A stretch of 64,000 nucleotides of DNA from Flavobacteriaceae bacterium (GTDB lineage Bacteria > Bacteroidota > Bacteroidia > Flavobacteriales > Flavobacteriaceae): contig JAITMD010000021.1 of assembly GCA_031277535.1 (NCBI GenBank), forward strand, positions 1 through 64,000, read 5' to 3'. The translations under genes and the position numbers were made by a program. Each line of letters begins with the position of its first letter. Position 1 is the first letter of the stretch. Under the pieces are notes generated by a model, which was not told the origin of the DNA, made no database searches, and saw only the letters and a list, made by a program, of their open reading frames with translations. This document shows positions 51,031 through 59,410 of this stretch, one piece after another.

Positions 51031-51906
51031 TTATAGAGTTATAAATTGTTCAATGACCTCTGCATATCTATGCTTATGTAGATCATGTCCCATATTCTCT
51101 ACTAACAGTAACTTAGAGTTAGCAATAGATTGGTGTAAATCTAAAGCATGCTCTTTTGGAAATATAGGATCTATTGTACCGTGTATAATAAGGGTAGGAC
51201 AAAGAATACCTTTTGTTATTTCTCTATCATAAGGGGTGAAACCTACCGCACAAACATGCATCAAGGTGTTGTTTGATCGATTATTCCTTAGGTAGTCTTC
51301 TTCTATTAACCTTATTTCTTCTTGTTCATCTAAAGGCAGATCAGTACTCGAAATACGTTTAGTAAAAGCCAGTCTTGCTTGTAAGTGCTTCTCCTTTTCT
51401 GTTACATAATCAGGTAGAGGAGTAATCATCTGTCCCATTACTTCAGGAGCAGTCTGAGGAAGTGTAGGATTTAAAGAAGTGGACATTATGATCGTTAGTG
51501 ATAATACACGTTCTTTATACTTGTTAGCGATTAATTGGGCAATGATACCCCCCATAGAACGACCCATAATATGAGCTTGTTTGATCTGCAAATGATCTAA
51601 TAACTGAATAGCATCATTTGCCAAATCATGTAGAGAATAGAACGGTTCTTCCATTCTTCCTTTGCCTAAAAGCTCAAATATCTCTTGTGCAGAACTAAAC
51701 TTCTTATCAGTAAAGGTAGAGCAACCCGTATCTCTATGGTCATAGCGAATGACATAGTATCCTTGAGCTACTAATTGTTCACAGAAGGTTGTCGTCCATC
51801 TCGTCATAGAGGTTCCCAGTCCTGCTATTAATAAAATTGCAGGGTGAGTGTTATCTCCAAATTCTTGATAGCAAGTTGTTATGCCGTTTAATTGTATGTA
51901 TTTCAT
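51031..51906 (-). CDS. Alpha/beta hydrolase
   Basis: The 291-residue protein has an alpha/beta hydrolase fold. The oxyanion region is AILLIAGLGTSMTRW (about 24-38), the nucleophile Ser is in HIMGRSMGGIIAQL (about 119-132), Asp in IIHGTIDPIFP (about 246-256) and His in NMGHDLHKH (about 272-280). Substrate unknown; the size fits esterases or small C-C hydrolases. It lies 14 bases downstream of the MarR regulator gene and is probably controlled by it. Confidence 0.9.
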   Translation of the reverse strand: MKYIQLNGITTCYQEFGDNTHPAILLIAGLGTSMTRWTTTFCEQLVAQGYYVIRYDHRDTGCSTFTDKKFSSAQEIFELLGKGRMEEPFYSLHDLANDAIQLLDHLQIKQAHIMGRSMGGIIAQLIANKYKERVLSLTIIMSTSLNPTLPQTAPEVMGQMITPLPDYVTEKEKHLQARLAFTKRISSTDLPLDEQEEIRLIEEDYLRNNRSNNTLMHVCAVGFTPYDREITKGILCPTLIIHGTIDPIFPKEHALDLHQSIANSKLLLVENMGHDLHKHRYAEVIEQFITL

Positions 51907-51920
51907 AAGCTAATACTGTA

Positions 51921-52352
51921 TTAAAAATCATCACCCTCTACATCAAACTGTTTAAACAGTTCAAAGATTGCATGGAGTTGATTAGCCTTTATTTTAGGAA
52001 GAATATCTGTAGCTATTGCTTCAGCAGTCACTTTAGCTTCTTCATATACCCGTTGGCCAGTCTCAGTAAGGATAACATAACTGACTCTAGCATCACGCGC
52101 ATTACTCTTACGTCCTACAAGGCCATTCTTTTCTAATGGACTCAATAGACGAGTTACCCCTGATGGGGTAAGTCCTATACGACTCGCCAAATCAATTCGT
52201 CTCATTTGTTGCTCTGTATCAGAAGCAAGCAAGTGGAGTAGCATAAAGTCTGTATATCCCAAACCATGTACACTGAGTCTGTCGAACTTTCTGTTGATAA
52301 CAGATTGTGTTTTTGTGAGGCTAAATAATAGTTTAAGTGATTCGTTTATCAT
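51921..52352 (-). CDS. MarR family transcriptional regulator
   Basis: The 143-residue protein has the MarR winged helix: LGYTDFMLLHLLA, LASRIGLTPSGVTRLLSPLEKNGLV (about 52-76) and DARVSYVILTETGQRV. The frame is open to 52397, but a TATATTTG box on this strand (52384-52391) lies over that upstream start, so ATG 52352 is the start. It likely represses itself and the hydrolase gene downstream. Confidence 0.9.
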   Translation of the reverse strand: MINESLKLLFSLTKTQSVINRKFDRLSVHGLGYTDFMLLHLLASDTEQQMRRIDLASRIGLTPSGVTRLLSPLEKNGLVGRKSNARDARVSYVILTETGQRVYEEAKVTAEAIATDILPKIKANQLHAIFELFKQFDVEGDDF

Positions 52353-52383
52353 TTGAAATATGTTTGAGTAGTCAAATACTTTA

Positions 52384-52391
52384 CAAATATA
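52384..52391 (-). promoter_or_regulatory. Promoter -7 box of the marR-hydrolase operon
   Basis: The minus strand reads TATATTTG, 31 bases upstream of ATG 52352. Confidence 0.6.
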
Positions 52392-52551
52392 AAACAATCA
52401 TTAATTGAACGAATACAGAGACGTATATTTTTTATTTTGAATGTTTTACAGGGAAGTAGAAGAGTTATAGGGTATATTGATATACTATGTGTTAAACATA
52501 ATGTATTGTCATCTCTACAGATCTATTAATCTTTAAATCATTTAATCCTAA

Positions 52552-53268
52552 TTAAGACTGCCCCCAGTAATACTCGCAGTTCTCAAAATTGTGATTTCTC
52601 AAATCCTCTTCTTTAATCAGAATACTAAATACACCTTCATCATTAAAGTCGTTTTCTCCTACTTGCCACAGGACTATTTTATCTGAGTTGATGACTTCTA
52701 AGATTTCATCTTTACCTAATTGACAGTGGGTAAACATACCAAATAGCTTAGAGGTATCTGTACCTGCGAAGTAGTCATAGAACAGCCCTTCCTCATCAGC
52801 GTCATCTTCTTCGTCCTCGTCTTCAGGAGCTCTATATCGATCAGAGAAAGATTCTGTACCCTGTTCTATTTTGTCGATTAGCACACCAGAGTAGAAGTTA
52901 TCTTCGTGTTCTATGATATGGCGTACTAAGTTATCGTTAGCTACATCAGCATAAATAACCTTCCCTGTATCAGTTATGATATCTGCAAAGAAGATAAGTT
53001 GTCCTGTTTTAGGTAATAAGCCACTCTTGTCAAAAGGAGAGAATTGAGCTAAATCTATCTGACCAGCATAGCGTAGATTCTCAGGGTGTTCTACTCCTTT
53101 CGGTAAGTCAATTACAGGACCTCCATAACGAGATTGACCTAATGGGATATTGATGTCCGTATGTAGTATATAGTGGTCAGGCATCCAGTCTTCTATTCCT
53201 ATAGAGGCTGGTATATATTGATGCTTGTCAGCATAAAATTTAATGATATCAAAAGTTTTATTGTCCAT
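52552..53268 (-). CDS. DUF1963 (YwqG-like) protein
   Basis: The 238-residue protein resembles DUF1963. RYGGPVIDLPKGVEHPENL is followed by LRYAGQIDLAQFSPFD, TGQLIFFADI and a late HCQLGKDEILEV. A very acidic insert of Asp/Glu (about residues 149-162) lies mid-chain. Function unknown; the family is cytosolic. ATG 53268 is chosen over a start 27 bases upstream because it gives the better N-terminus. Confidence 0.75.
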   Translation of the reverse strand: MDNKTFDIIKFYADKHQYIPASIGIEDWMPDHYILHTDINIPLGQSRYGGPVIDLPKGVEHPENLRYAGQIDLAQFSPFDKSGLLPKTGQLIFFADIITDTGKVIYADVANDNLVRHIIEHEDNFYSGVLIDKIEQGTESFSDRYRAPEDEDEEDDADEEGLFYDYFAGTDTSKLFGMFTHCQLGKDEILEVINSDKIVLWQVGENDFNDEGVFSILIKEEDLRNHNFENCEYYWGQS

Positions 53269-53394
53269 TGATTTAGTTTTTAAAAGCGAGGACAATATAA
53301 TAATTAACAGTTATAAAAGCAGTAGTCCAGAAAAGATATAAAGTAGTAAAAAGTGGTTGACTAAATGTTTTTAAAAGCAAGAAGTATAAATAAA

Positions 53395-53540
53395 AAAGCC
53401 CCAACAAAGGGGGCTATCAAGTGTTCTAAATTAGCTGTGAACGATAGGTTGTATTGGCTATTTACATCCTATTTTTATTACTGTGTAGGGCTTACACGTT
53501 CTATTATATTATTTGATTTTTAGAAGTTTTACTTCTAAAG
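53395..53540 (-). ncRNA. Candidate small RNA
   Basis: On the minus strand a perfect TACATTTG box (53547-53554) is followed at once by a perfect 8-bp hairpin with a 3-base loop (53520-53538), a second hairpin GTGTA/TACAC (53483-53497) and a terminator with a T run (53396-53415). This gives a transcript of about 145 bases with no coding frame. It could be a free sRNA or a leader that attenuates the DUF1963 gene. No known family is recognised. Confidence 0.45.
53396..53415 (-). terminator. Terminator of the candidate small RNA
   Basis: AGCCCC (53397-53402) pairs with GGGGCT (53410-53415). Only the minus strand has a T run after it, so it works leftward. Confidence 0.7.
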
Positions 53541-53749
53541 TCTTTGCAAATGTAAACTTTTGTTTTATTATAAAAAGGTATTAAACAGACATTTGTATGT
53601 ATTTTTAAGACATATAGTAAAGTGTAATCATTCTATTTAAGAACGTTAGTAAGGGGGAATAACACAAATGCAAGCGATTTTAAAAGAGGATAGTTACTGT
53701 CCCAATCATTTGTTATATCTTCGTTTGCAAAGGATTAATTGTCAGATTT

Positions 53750-54172
53750 ATGAGTAAAACCTTTGGTTTATTATTACCTATTGTCTTGTTTGCTATATTA
53801 GCTCCATTGCAAGCAGTTCTTGCTATGTATAAATTTAAAGAAGAGTTGTCTTGTGATTTAGAAACAGGATTCTATGAAGAGATTTTATTGCTTACTGGTA
53901 TGCTTACAATTGTTTATGGAATAGGAGTTTGGCTTATTACTCGATTAAAGAGTTTGCGTTTTTCTTTTGGAGTACAAACTACGTGGGCTGTTTTGTTGTG
54001 GTTTTATCAAGACCTTTGTATTTTTCAAGATAGAGTAGCATGTTGGAGTACTTTTAGCTTTTCAGAAGCATTAAATTATACACTAAGTTATAGTTTTATC
54101 CCTCTTATTGTGGCAGCAGGATGCTTGTTTTTCTTATACCAACGCATACAAAATAGAAAAGCTGTATCCTGA
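53750..54172 (+). CDS. Small membrane protein
   Basis: The 140-residue protein has four hydrophobic segments (about 5-26, 45-63, 76-88, 110-129) and Cys in the loops. No motif is recognised. It stands alone, and its end is part of a hairpin shared with the deaminase gene. Function unknown. Confidence 0.65.
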   Translation: MSKTFGLLLPIVLFAILAPLQAVLAMYKFKEELSCDLETGFYEEILLLTGMLTIVYGIGVWLITRLKSLRFSFGVQTTWAVLLWFYQDLCIFQDRVACWSTFSFSEALNYTLSYSFIPLIVAAGCLFFLYQRIQNRKAVS

Positions 54173-54193
54173 TAAAACGGAATACAGCCTTTT
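54157..54193. terminator. Bidirectional terminator overlapping a gene end
   Basis: AAAAGCTGTATCC (54157-54169) pairs with 54179-54193 with small bulges. It includes the last codons of the membrane protein gene. Confidence 0.7.
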
Positions 54194-54200
54194 GCATATT

Positions 54201-54698
54201 TTATTTATTTTTTTCTTGCCAAGGTTGAGAAGCATCTTGTTCCAACGCTTTCCAAGTTTGTAATACTTCAAAGGCTTGTGTTTCTTCAAAGTGCAGCATA
54301 GGAATCAATTGTTCTGATGTGTTTTTTTGCATTTGTTCAAAGATGTACGAATCATCAAAGCCCACAGTAGAGGCATCAGCATTAGTACAAGCATAATACA
54401 CACATTTAATCTTGGCCCAATAGATAGCACTAAAACACATAGGGCAGGGTTGTAGTGTTGTATAAAGCTCACATCCTTCCAATAAGATATTGTCCAATTG
54501 TTTACAAGCGTCTTCTATAGCAACCATTTCTCCATGAGCTGTAGGATTTTTACGGATAAATATCTCGTTGTGCCCTTCTCCTATGATTTGATTGTCTTTA
54601 ACAATTACACAACCAATTGGTAATCCTTTCTGACTAAGGTAAGCTTGTTTGGACAATTCAATTGCACGTTGCATAAATGCAGGATTATATGTATTCAT
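54201..54698 (-). CDS. Nucleoside/nucleobase deaminase
   Basis: The 165-residue protein has the zinc deaminase motifs TAHGEMVAIEDAC (His ligand and catalytic Glu) and LQPCPMCFSAIYWA (two Cys ligands). The late VGFDDSYIFEQM resembles guanine-deaminase-like members. It removes an amino group from a purine or pyrimidine base; which one is not certain. ATG 54698 is preferred to an upstream start because it gives the typical MNTYNPAFMQRAIELSKQA opening. Confidence 0.88.
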   Translation of the reverse strand: MNTYNPAFMQRAIELSKQAYLSQKGLPIGCVIVKDNQIIGEGHNEIFIRKNPTAHGEMVAIEDACKQLDNILLEGCELYTTLQPCPMCFSAIYWAKIKCVYYACTNADASTVGFDDSYIFEQMQKNTSEQLIPMLHFEETQAFEVLQTWKALEQDASQPWQEKNK

Positions 54699-54780
54699 TT
54701 TTAGGTGTTGTTTGATGTAGAGCAAAGGTAAAACAAACCATCACCTCTTTATTTATTCTTATACCAATGGCATTGAACCT

Positions 54781-55365
54781 TTATTCTTTAGTAACGAATA
54801 ATAGTCCTGCTCCAATAGGATCAATCGTTAGGGTATAAGTTGGATTATTGCGAATTAATGCAATAAAGTCTTTTACTTGTTCTTGATGAGATACCACATT
54901 ATCTACAATTAATAAACTACCTGGTTTTTGAAGTAAGCGATCCAGATGAGGCCAGTAGTTTGTGTAATAACTTCTTTCAGCATCCAAGAAAATAAGGTCA
55001 AATACCGCATTGGCTTGTTCCAAATAAAGTTGTGCGTCCATTGTTAACAATTCTACAGCTTCTAATAGATCAAACTGTTCTAAATGTTCTTTCGCCTTTT
55101 TTGTTCGTTCAGCTTCTATTTCAATAGATGTCAATTGTCCACCTATACTTTGTAAGGCATCTGCAAACCACAAAGTAGAGAAACCGTTAGATGTACCCAA
55201 TTCCAATACTTTTTTGCTCTGTTGCGAACGAATAATAACAGCAATAAGCTCTGCGGATTCAGGTTCTAAATTTCTCCAACGCTCCAATCGATTCTCTTTT
55301 GTACTATCTTCTTTTTTTAGTTGTTGGTACAGTTCTAAGATTTGCTCTTTCAATTCTTTTTTCAT
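54781..55365 (-). CDS. O-methyltransferase, SAM-dependent
   Basis: The 194-residue protein has motif I KVLELGTSNGFSTLWFADAL (about 54-73), then LTSIEIEAERTKKAKEHL and DLIFLDAERSYYTNYW. This is the catechol-O-methyltransferase-like class I fold. The acceptor is unknown. It lies 21 bases downstream of the GNAT gene and is co-transcribed with it. Confidence 0.88.
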   Translation of the reverse strand: MKKELKEQILELYQQLKKEDSTKENRLERWRNLEPESAELIAVIIRSQQSKKVLELGTSNGFSTLWFADALQSIGGQLTSIEIEAERTKKAKEHLEQFDLLEAVELLTMDAQLYLEQANAVFDLIFLDAERSYYTNYWPHLDRLLQKPGSLLIVDNVVSHQEQVKDFIALIRNNPTYTLTIDPIGAGLLFVTKE

Positions 55366-55386
55366 TGTAGATTGTATTAGTTGATT

Positions 55387-55821
55387 TTATGATACAGACT
55401 TTAAGTGTTTTACCAAATATTTTGGAACTTCTTCATAGCCTTGACGAAAGTAAAAACGATGTGCTTCTGTACGTCGACTGTGGCTGTGTAATTCTATGCG
55501 ATCACATTCCAAAGATATGGCTAAAGCTGTTATGTGCTCTTCTACTAATTTGCCAACACCTTGACTACGAATATTTTCATCTACTGCAAAATAACTGATA
55601 CGAGCAAAATCTCCTTCTACAGCAATTTGAGGTATAAGGTGAACAGAAATAAAAGCAATTACCTTTTGATTGTCTTCTACAACAAGTAACTTCTCTTTAG
55701 TATCTTTACTTAATTGTTGAATGCGTTTAGGAAGAAAAGATTGCGTGTTAGGATATCCCATCTGTTCTAATAAGTGACCAACAGTTTCGCTGTCTTCAAG
55801 TCGCATATTTCGTATGTACAT
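55387..55821 (-). CDS. GNAT family N-acetyltransferase
   Basis: The 144-residue protein has the minimal GNAT core: IRNMRLEDSETVGHLLEQMG, ISYFAVDENIRSQGVGKLVEEH (motif A, about 84-105) and HSRRTEAHRFYFRQGYEEV (motif B). Substrate unknown. It is upstream of the methyltransferase gene in a two-gene unit. Confidence 0.88.
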   Translation of the reverse strand: MYIRNMRLEDSETVGHLLEQMGYPNTQSFLPKRIQQLSKDTKEKLLVVEDNQKVIAFISVHLIPQIAVEGDFARISYFAVDENIRSQGVGKLVEEHITALAISLECDRIELHSHSRRTEAHRFYFRQGYEEVPKYLVKHLKSVS

Positions 55822-55908
55822 CTTTTATAGATTATCAGATTAGTAGATAAGAGTAAATTTACCACTAAAAATGATTAGTTTTATAAAAGATCAAAGGTGT
55901 TTAAATAA

Positions 55909-55936
55909 AAAAGACTATCTGTGTAGATAGTCTTTT
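55909..55936 (-). terminator. Terminator of the lipoprotein cluster
   Basis: A 12-bp perfect stem (55909-55920 with 55925-55936) with a GTGT loop and a T run on the minus strand, just past the first lipoprotein stop. Confidence 0.88.
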
Positions 55937-55943
55937 CGATTAA

Positions 55944-56423
55944 TTATTTTACTTTTAAGTAATAAGTGATAACCTTTTGTGTATTTAATTCAAATTCTGT
56001 ATCACCTTTTTTAACAGTATATTCTGTTTCAAGTTCTGTATCTGTGTATTTTAGTATTTTATAATTTCTCTCACTTTTATCTCTGGTATCAATTAGTATT
56101 AATGCGCCATTTACTATTTTCCATCCAGTTAATGAATTTACATCTTTATGACATTTACCATCCAATTTTTCGTAGTTTGTGTATTCTGATTTTTGATTTG
56201 GTAAAAATACAAAAACATCATCTGGGCAACCTTCAATTGAAATTGGAGTTGTTTGAACTACTTTACCATTAAAGTCGTATTCTACATATTTTACAAGTTT
56301 CCATTTTGTATTTGTCAAGTCAATTTGTTGTGGTGTTTCTCCACTGTCATCACTTTTAGAACATCCTACAAAACCTATTCCTGTAAATACAGCAATAGCA
56401 GCAATAATAATTGATTTCCTCAT
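55944..56423 (-). CDS. Lipocalin-like lipoprotein, paralogue 1
   Basis: The 159-residue protein has lipobox GFVGC (Cys21) and a lipocalin-like domain: NTKWKLVKYVEYDFNGKVV, then a CP pair and a second Cys in GKCHKDV. The two Cys are conserved in the next two genes and may form a disulfide. It is the last of three tandem paralogues. Role unknown; such proteins may bind small hydrophobic ligands. Confidence 0.78.
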   Translation of the reverse strand: MRKSIIIAAIAVFTGIGFVGCSKSDDSGETPQQIDLTNTKWKLVKYVEYDFNGKVVQTTPISIEGCPDDVFVFLPNQKSEYTNYEKLDGKCHKDVNSLTGWKIVNGALILIDTRDKSERNYKILKYTDTELETEYTVKKGDTEFELNTQKVITYYLKVK

Positions 56424-56465
56424 GTTGTTAATTTTTGTATAAATATATGTATAATATTTATTTAA

Positions 56466-56966
56466 TTAACTATTTTTTATCTTTCTAAATTGATAAATAA
56501 CACGTGTTGTTTTAGAGTCAAAGGTGGTGTTGTCTATTGTTACCATATACTCTAAGTCAAGTTCACTATATGTTTTGTTCATATTATATATTGTTTGTGA
56601 CTTGTCAGATTGCTTTGTAACGATAAACTTTGTTTTTTTTACCTCCCATGTACCTATACCTTCTGTATATTTAATGCATTTGTCTCCTTCTTTTTTATAA
56701 TTTTCAACGTCCAAAATTTTGGATGTCTGAAGTATAAAAGTAGGTTGTGGACACTCTCTTTGTATAGGAAGTTCTGTTTTAACAACTTTCCCTTCTTTGT
56801 TGTATTGGATAGTCGCAATCAATTGCCACTTTCCCTCAAGACTGTTAGTTTTTAGGTAGTCATCGTCATTGCAAGTCATCCCCATACTTAAAAAAACAGC
56901 ACTGATCACAAATAATAACGTACGTAATACTTGTGTAGTTATCTTTATTTTGTTTATCCTCTTCAC
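56466..56966 (-). CDS. Lipocalin-like lipoprotein, paralogue 2
   Basis: The 166-residue protein shares with paralogue 1 the order GKWQLIATIQYNKEGKVV, the CP pair, a second Cys in DKCIKY and a GTWEV strand. A hydrophobic signal with MGMTC near residue 32 suggests lipidation, although the N-terminus is longer than usual. It is 42 bases upstream of paralogue 1. Confidence 0.72.
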   Translation of the reverse strand: MKRINKIKITTQVLRTLLFVISAVFLSMGMTCNDDDYLKTNSLEGKWQLIATIQYNKEGKVVKTELPIQRECPQPTFILQTSKILDVENYKKEGDKCIKYTEGIGTWEVKKTKFIVTKQSDKSQTIYNMNKTYSELDLEYMVTIDNTTFDSKTTRVIYQFRKIKNS

Positions 56967-57058
56967 GTTACTTTCGATTAGCTATTGATTATTCCATCTT
57001 GTTAAAGAGGAGTAAATATGTTTTAGGTAATTTTGTTTTGTATGAATAAATCAGTTAG

Positions 57059-57532
57059 TTATCTCGTTTTTACATATTGATCTACAATTCTTATTCTTTT
57101 TAATTTTTCAGAAGCATTCGCATTATAAATGTTATATTCTAACTCTAAGTCCAAAGCATTCAATTTTCTTAAAGAATAAGAAGTAGTCGTATGAGTTAGT
57201 TTGTTATAAATGGTCACAGTACTGTAGTTTACCTCCCATGTCCCCATATCTGTTGTTGTTTTTTTGCAGTTGGCTTCTACTTTTTGAAAAGTAGTTTCTG
57301 TAACTGTTTTGTCTTCCAAAAATTCTGTAACCACAGCAGGACAACCTGTTTCTACGGGTATTTCTGTTTTTATAACATTACTATCTTCATCGTAATGGAT
57401 AGTAAGTACTTTTTGCCATTTATCTGTTAGACGGAATTGTCTCCATTCATTTTTATCAAAATCATCATTTTTACAAGATGTGACTACTGTAAGAGATAAG
57501 GTCAGTAAAGCAAAAATTAAAACTCTTTTCAT
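57059..57532 (-). CDS. Lipocalin-like lipoprotein, paralogue 3
   Basis: The 157-residue protein has lipobox VVTSC (Cys20) and the same pattern as its two neighbours: DKWQKVLTIHYDEDSNVIKT, a CP pair, a second Cys in ANCKKT and MGTWEVN. It is first of the three in transcription order. The cluster has arisen by tandem duplication and divergence. Confidence 0.75.
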   Translation of the reverse strand: MKRVLIFALLTLSLTVVTSCKNDDFDKNEWRQFRLTDKWQKVLTIHYDEDSNVIKTEIPVETGCPAVVTEFLEDKTVTETTFQKVEANCKKTTTDMGTWEVNYSTVTIYNKLTHTTTSYSLRKLNALDLELEYNIYNANASEKLKRIRIVDQYVKTR

Positions 57533-57710
57533 TATAAAAAAATTAATAAATAAAATAGTGTTTGATTTATTGATTTAAGGCTTAAAATCATAAATCAATG
57601 GTAAATATAGCTAATTAATTATTTAAAGATTCTTTTATTTTTATGATGGGCATGTTTAGTGCTTTTCTGTTTTATTACATAGATTATTTTAAGGGAGACT
57701 TTTGTTCAGA

Positions 57711-58379
57711 TTATTCTTCTGCTGTATTTTGTTCCAATGTTAATGGATTGTGGTATATACTGGTACTACAAATAGAATTGTCGTCAGATTGCCATACACT
57801 CCATAAATGCACATTTCCAGACACCCATTGTTCGGGAAGCGTAAAGTGTGCATACTTTTCTTGGCGCGTAGCAATATGAGAAGCAATATAGAATGTGTTA
57901 ATAGCATCGTTATAGGTAACTACAGTGAGTTTGTCATTCGGTTTGATCAGTACATTTATTAAGGTGTTTTCCCAAAGAATTTTAATTCTATTGTCTTTCA
58001 GAAAATTAATTTTTTTGATTGCAACAGGAGGGAGTACACCTAAAGACAGTAATACCTTTGCTATAGCCAAATGTGGTTCACCTTCAATTGTTTCTATTCC
58101 TTCTTTCAACAGAAGAGAAGTAAGTTGTTCTTGTCCATTGAGAATTCTATTTCCCTCTTGTTTTTTAGGATAGTGTTTGTTGACAAAATCTTTGATTTTG
58201 CTTGTAAAAGGAGACACCAGTCTCATTTTATTTCTCTGAATCAGTTGTTTGTCAGATGCTGCTTTTTTAGATTTATTCGGAAGCGAACGTAAAAAGTATC
58301 TTCCTCTCCAAGTCACTCCTATCACAGGACCTACTTTACCATTTAGACCTCCTAAAATTCCATCTTTAATTTCTGCCAT
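57711..58379 (-). CDS. DUF6266 family protein
   Basis: The 222-residue protein begins MAEIKDGILGGLNGKVGPVI and continues VTWRGRYFLRSLPNKSKKAA with SDKQLIQRNKMRLV. This is the N-terminal signature of DUF6266, a Bacteroidota family of unknown function. The rest has two beta-rich parts. A frame open 108 bases further upstream is poor, so ATG 58379 is chosen. No phage or secretion genes flank it. Confidence 0.8.
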   Translation of the reverse strand: MAEIKDGILGGLNGKVGPVIGVTWRGRYFLRSLPNKSKKAASDKQLIQRNKMRLVSPFTSKIKDFVNKHYPKKQEGNRILNGQEQLTSLLLKEGIETIEGEPHLAIAKVLLSLGVLPPVAIKKINFLKDNRIKILWENTLINVLIKPNDKLTVVTYNDAINTFYIASHIATRQEKYAHFTLPEQWVSGNVHLWSVWQSDDNSICSTSIYHNPLTLEQNTAEE

Positions 58380-59410
58380 AGTATTTTTTAGGCAAGGTAG
58401 AGAAAGCAGATGTGTTATTCTTTCACTATTCAAATAAGACAAAAAAGCTAACGCAATGATAATTTTTGATTTACAATGTGCTAACATCCAGTTTGCTACA
58501 AAGTTATTTTGGTTTTACTATTCCTTCCGAAGGGAATAATAGGGGCATTGATGAGGTTTGCTTCGGTAAAAGCCCCAACAAACCCCTATAATACCTAAGG
58601 TATACCCCATGCATACCCGAACAAAAATAAAGGAATACTCGGGTTTATACGGGTTTATCGTGCATTAAACACTTTGAGTAATAAAAAGAATTATTTGTTA
58701 ATGTATTGGTATTCAGTATTTAATTGTTTTTTTGGGATAAAAAAAAGGAGTCGTTTTTTTCAAAAAAAGTGGTTTTATTTGACGTAAAAAGGGAAATAAA
58801 AAAGAAAAAGTAGGTTGTTTTTGTTTTTTTGAAGTATTGAGCGGGTGGTTTTGAGGAAAAAAAGGGGAGGATTTTTAGAAATGGTATGAATTAAAATTTA
58901 CGGTTAGTTTTTGAAGAAATAAAAATGAGTGGTATTGGGGATAATAGACTTGTGCTACAATATACACAATGTGAAGTTCTATAGTCGTATTCTTTCAGTT
59001 TAGGTCTTTATTAGGTGAAATAGTTTTAGTCAATAAATATTTTACTACGTTTTAGTTCTACAATGATTTTATAGTTCTTTTTCAAAATGGTTTTTCTAAT
59101 AATACCCCAAATGAGAGAATTATAATATAACAACAACAAGAATTAACTCTACTGTCTGTCAATATTGACTTTCACGTGTGTTTTTGTTTTTATTTAAGTA
59201 TAGTGTTATTTTTATTAAGGAGTGGTTTTTTAGGTAGATGTGTTTTTTTTGGAGGGGTAAAAGTGAGGTTTTTTTTTATGGTGGAAAGAATAAGAGGTGT
59301 GTCTTTTTGAATGACTAAGTAAAGTACATAGTTCATTATTTTTAATTTGATGAAATATATAAAAGTGGTAGATTTAGGGATTGTAGTAGAAGAAAAATAA
59401 GTAACAGTTC
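58380..59410. other. Long non-coding region with repeat element B
   Basis: About 1 kb without a credible gene. It holds repeat element B (58545-58785), then long A and T runs (58735-58870), then A+T-rich sequence to the helicase gene. The boundary between housekeeping-like genes and the helicase/Fic genes falls here. Confidence 0.6.
58545..58785 (+). repeat. Non-coding repeat element, copy B
   Basis: It shares the block order of copy A at 25676-25930: GAGGT at 58553, TTCG and AAAA, C runs, ACAA, CTATAATACC, ACCCGAA, and the decamer AAAAAAGGAG at 58741-58750 followed by a T run and AAAAGTGG. The distance from GAGGT to the decamer is 198 bases, against 205 in copy A. Confidence 0.45.

Larger units (their letters stand above)
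53269..53749. other. Intergenic region with a probable minus-strand sRNA
   Basis: About 480 bases between the divergent DUF1963 and membrane-protein genes. They hold a minus-strand promoter box, two hairpins and a terminator (separate entries). Right of 53560 I see only A+T-rich sequence. Confidence 0.6.

Noticed and set aside
57711..58379. A prophage remnant marked by the DUF6266 gene.
   Set aside because: No integrase, structural phage genes or attachment repeats were seen nearby, and the family is not diagnostic of phage.
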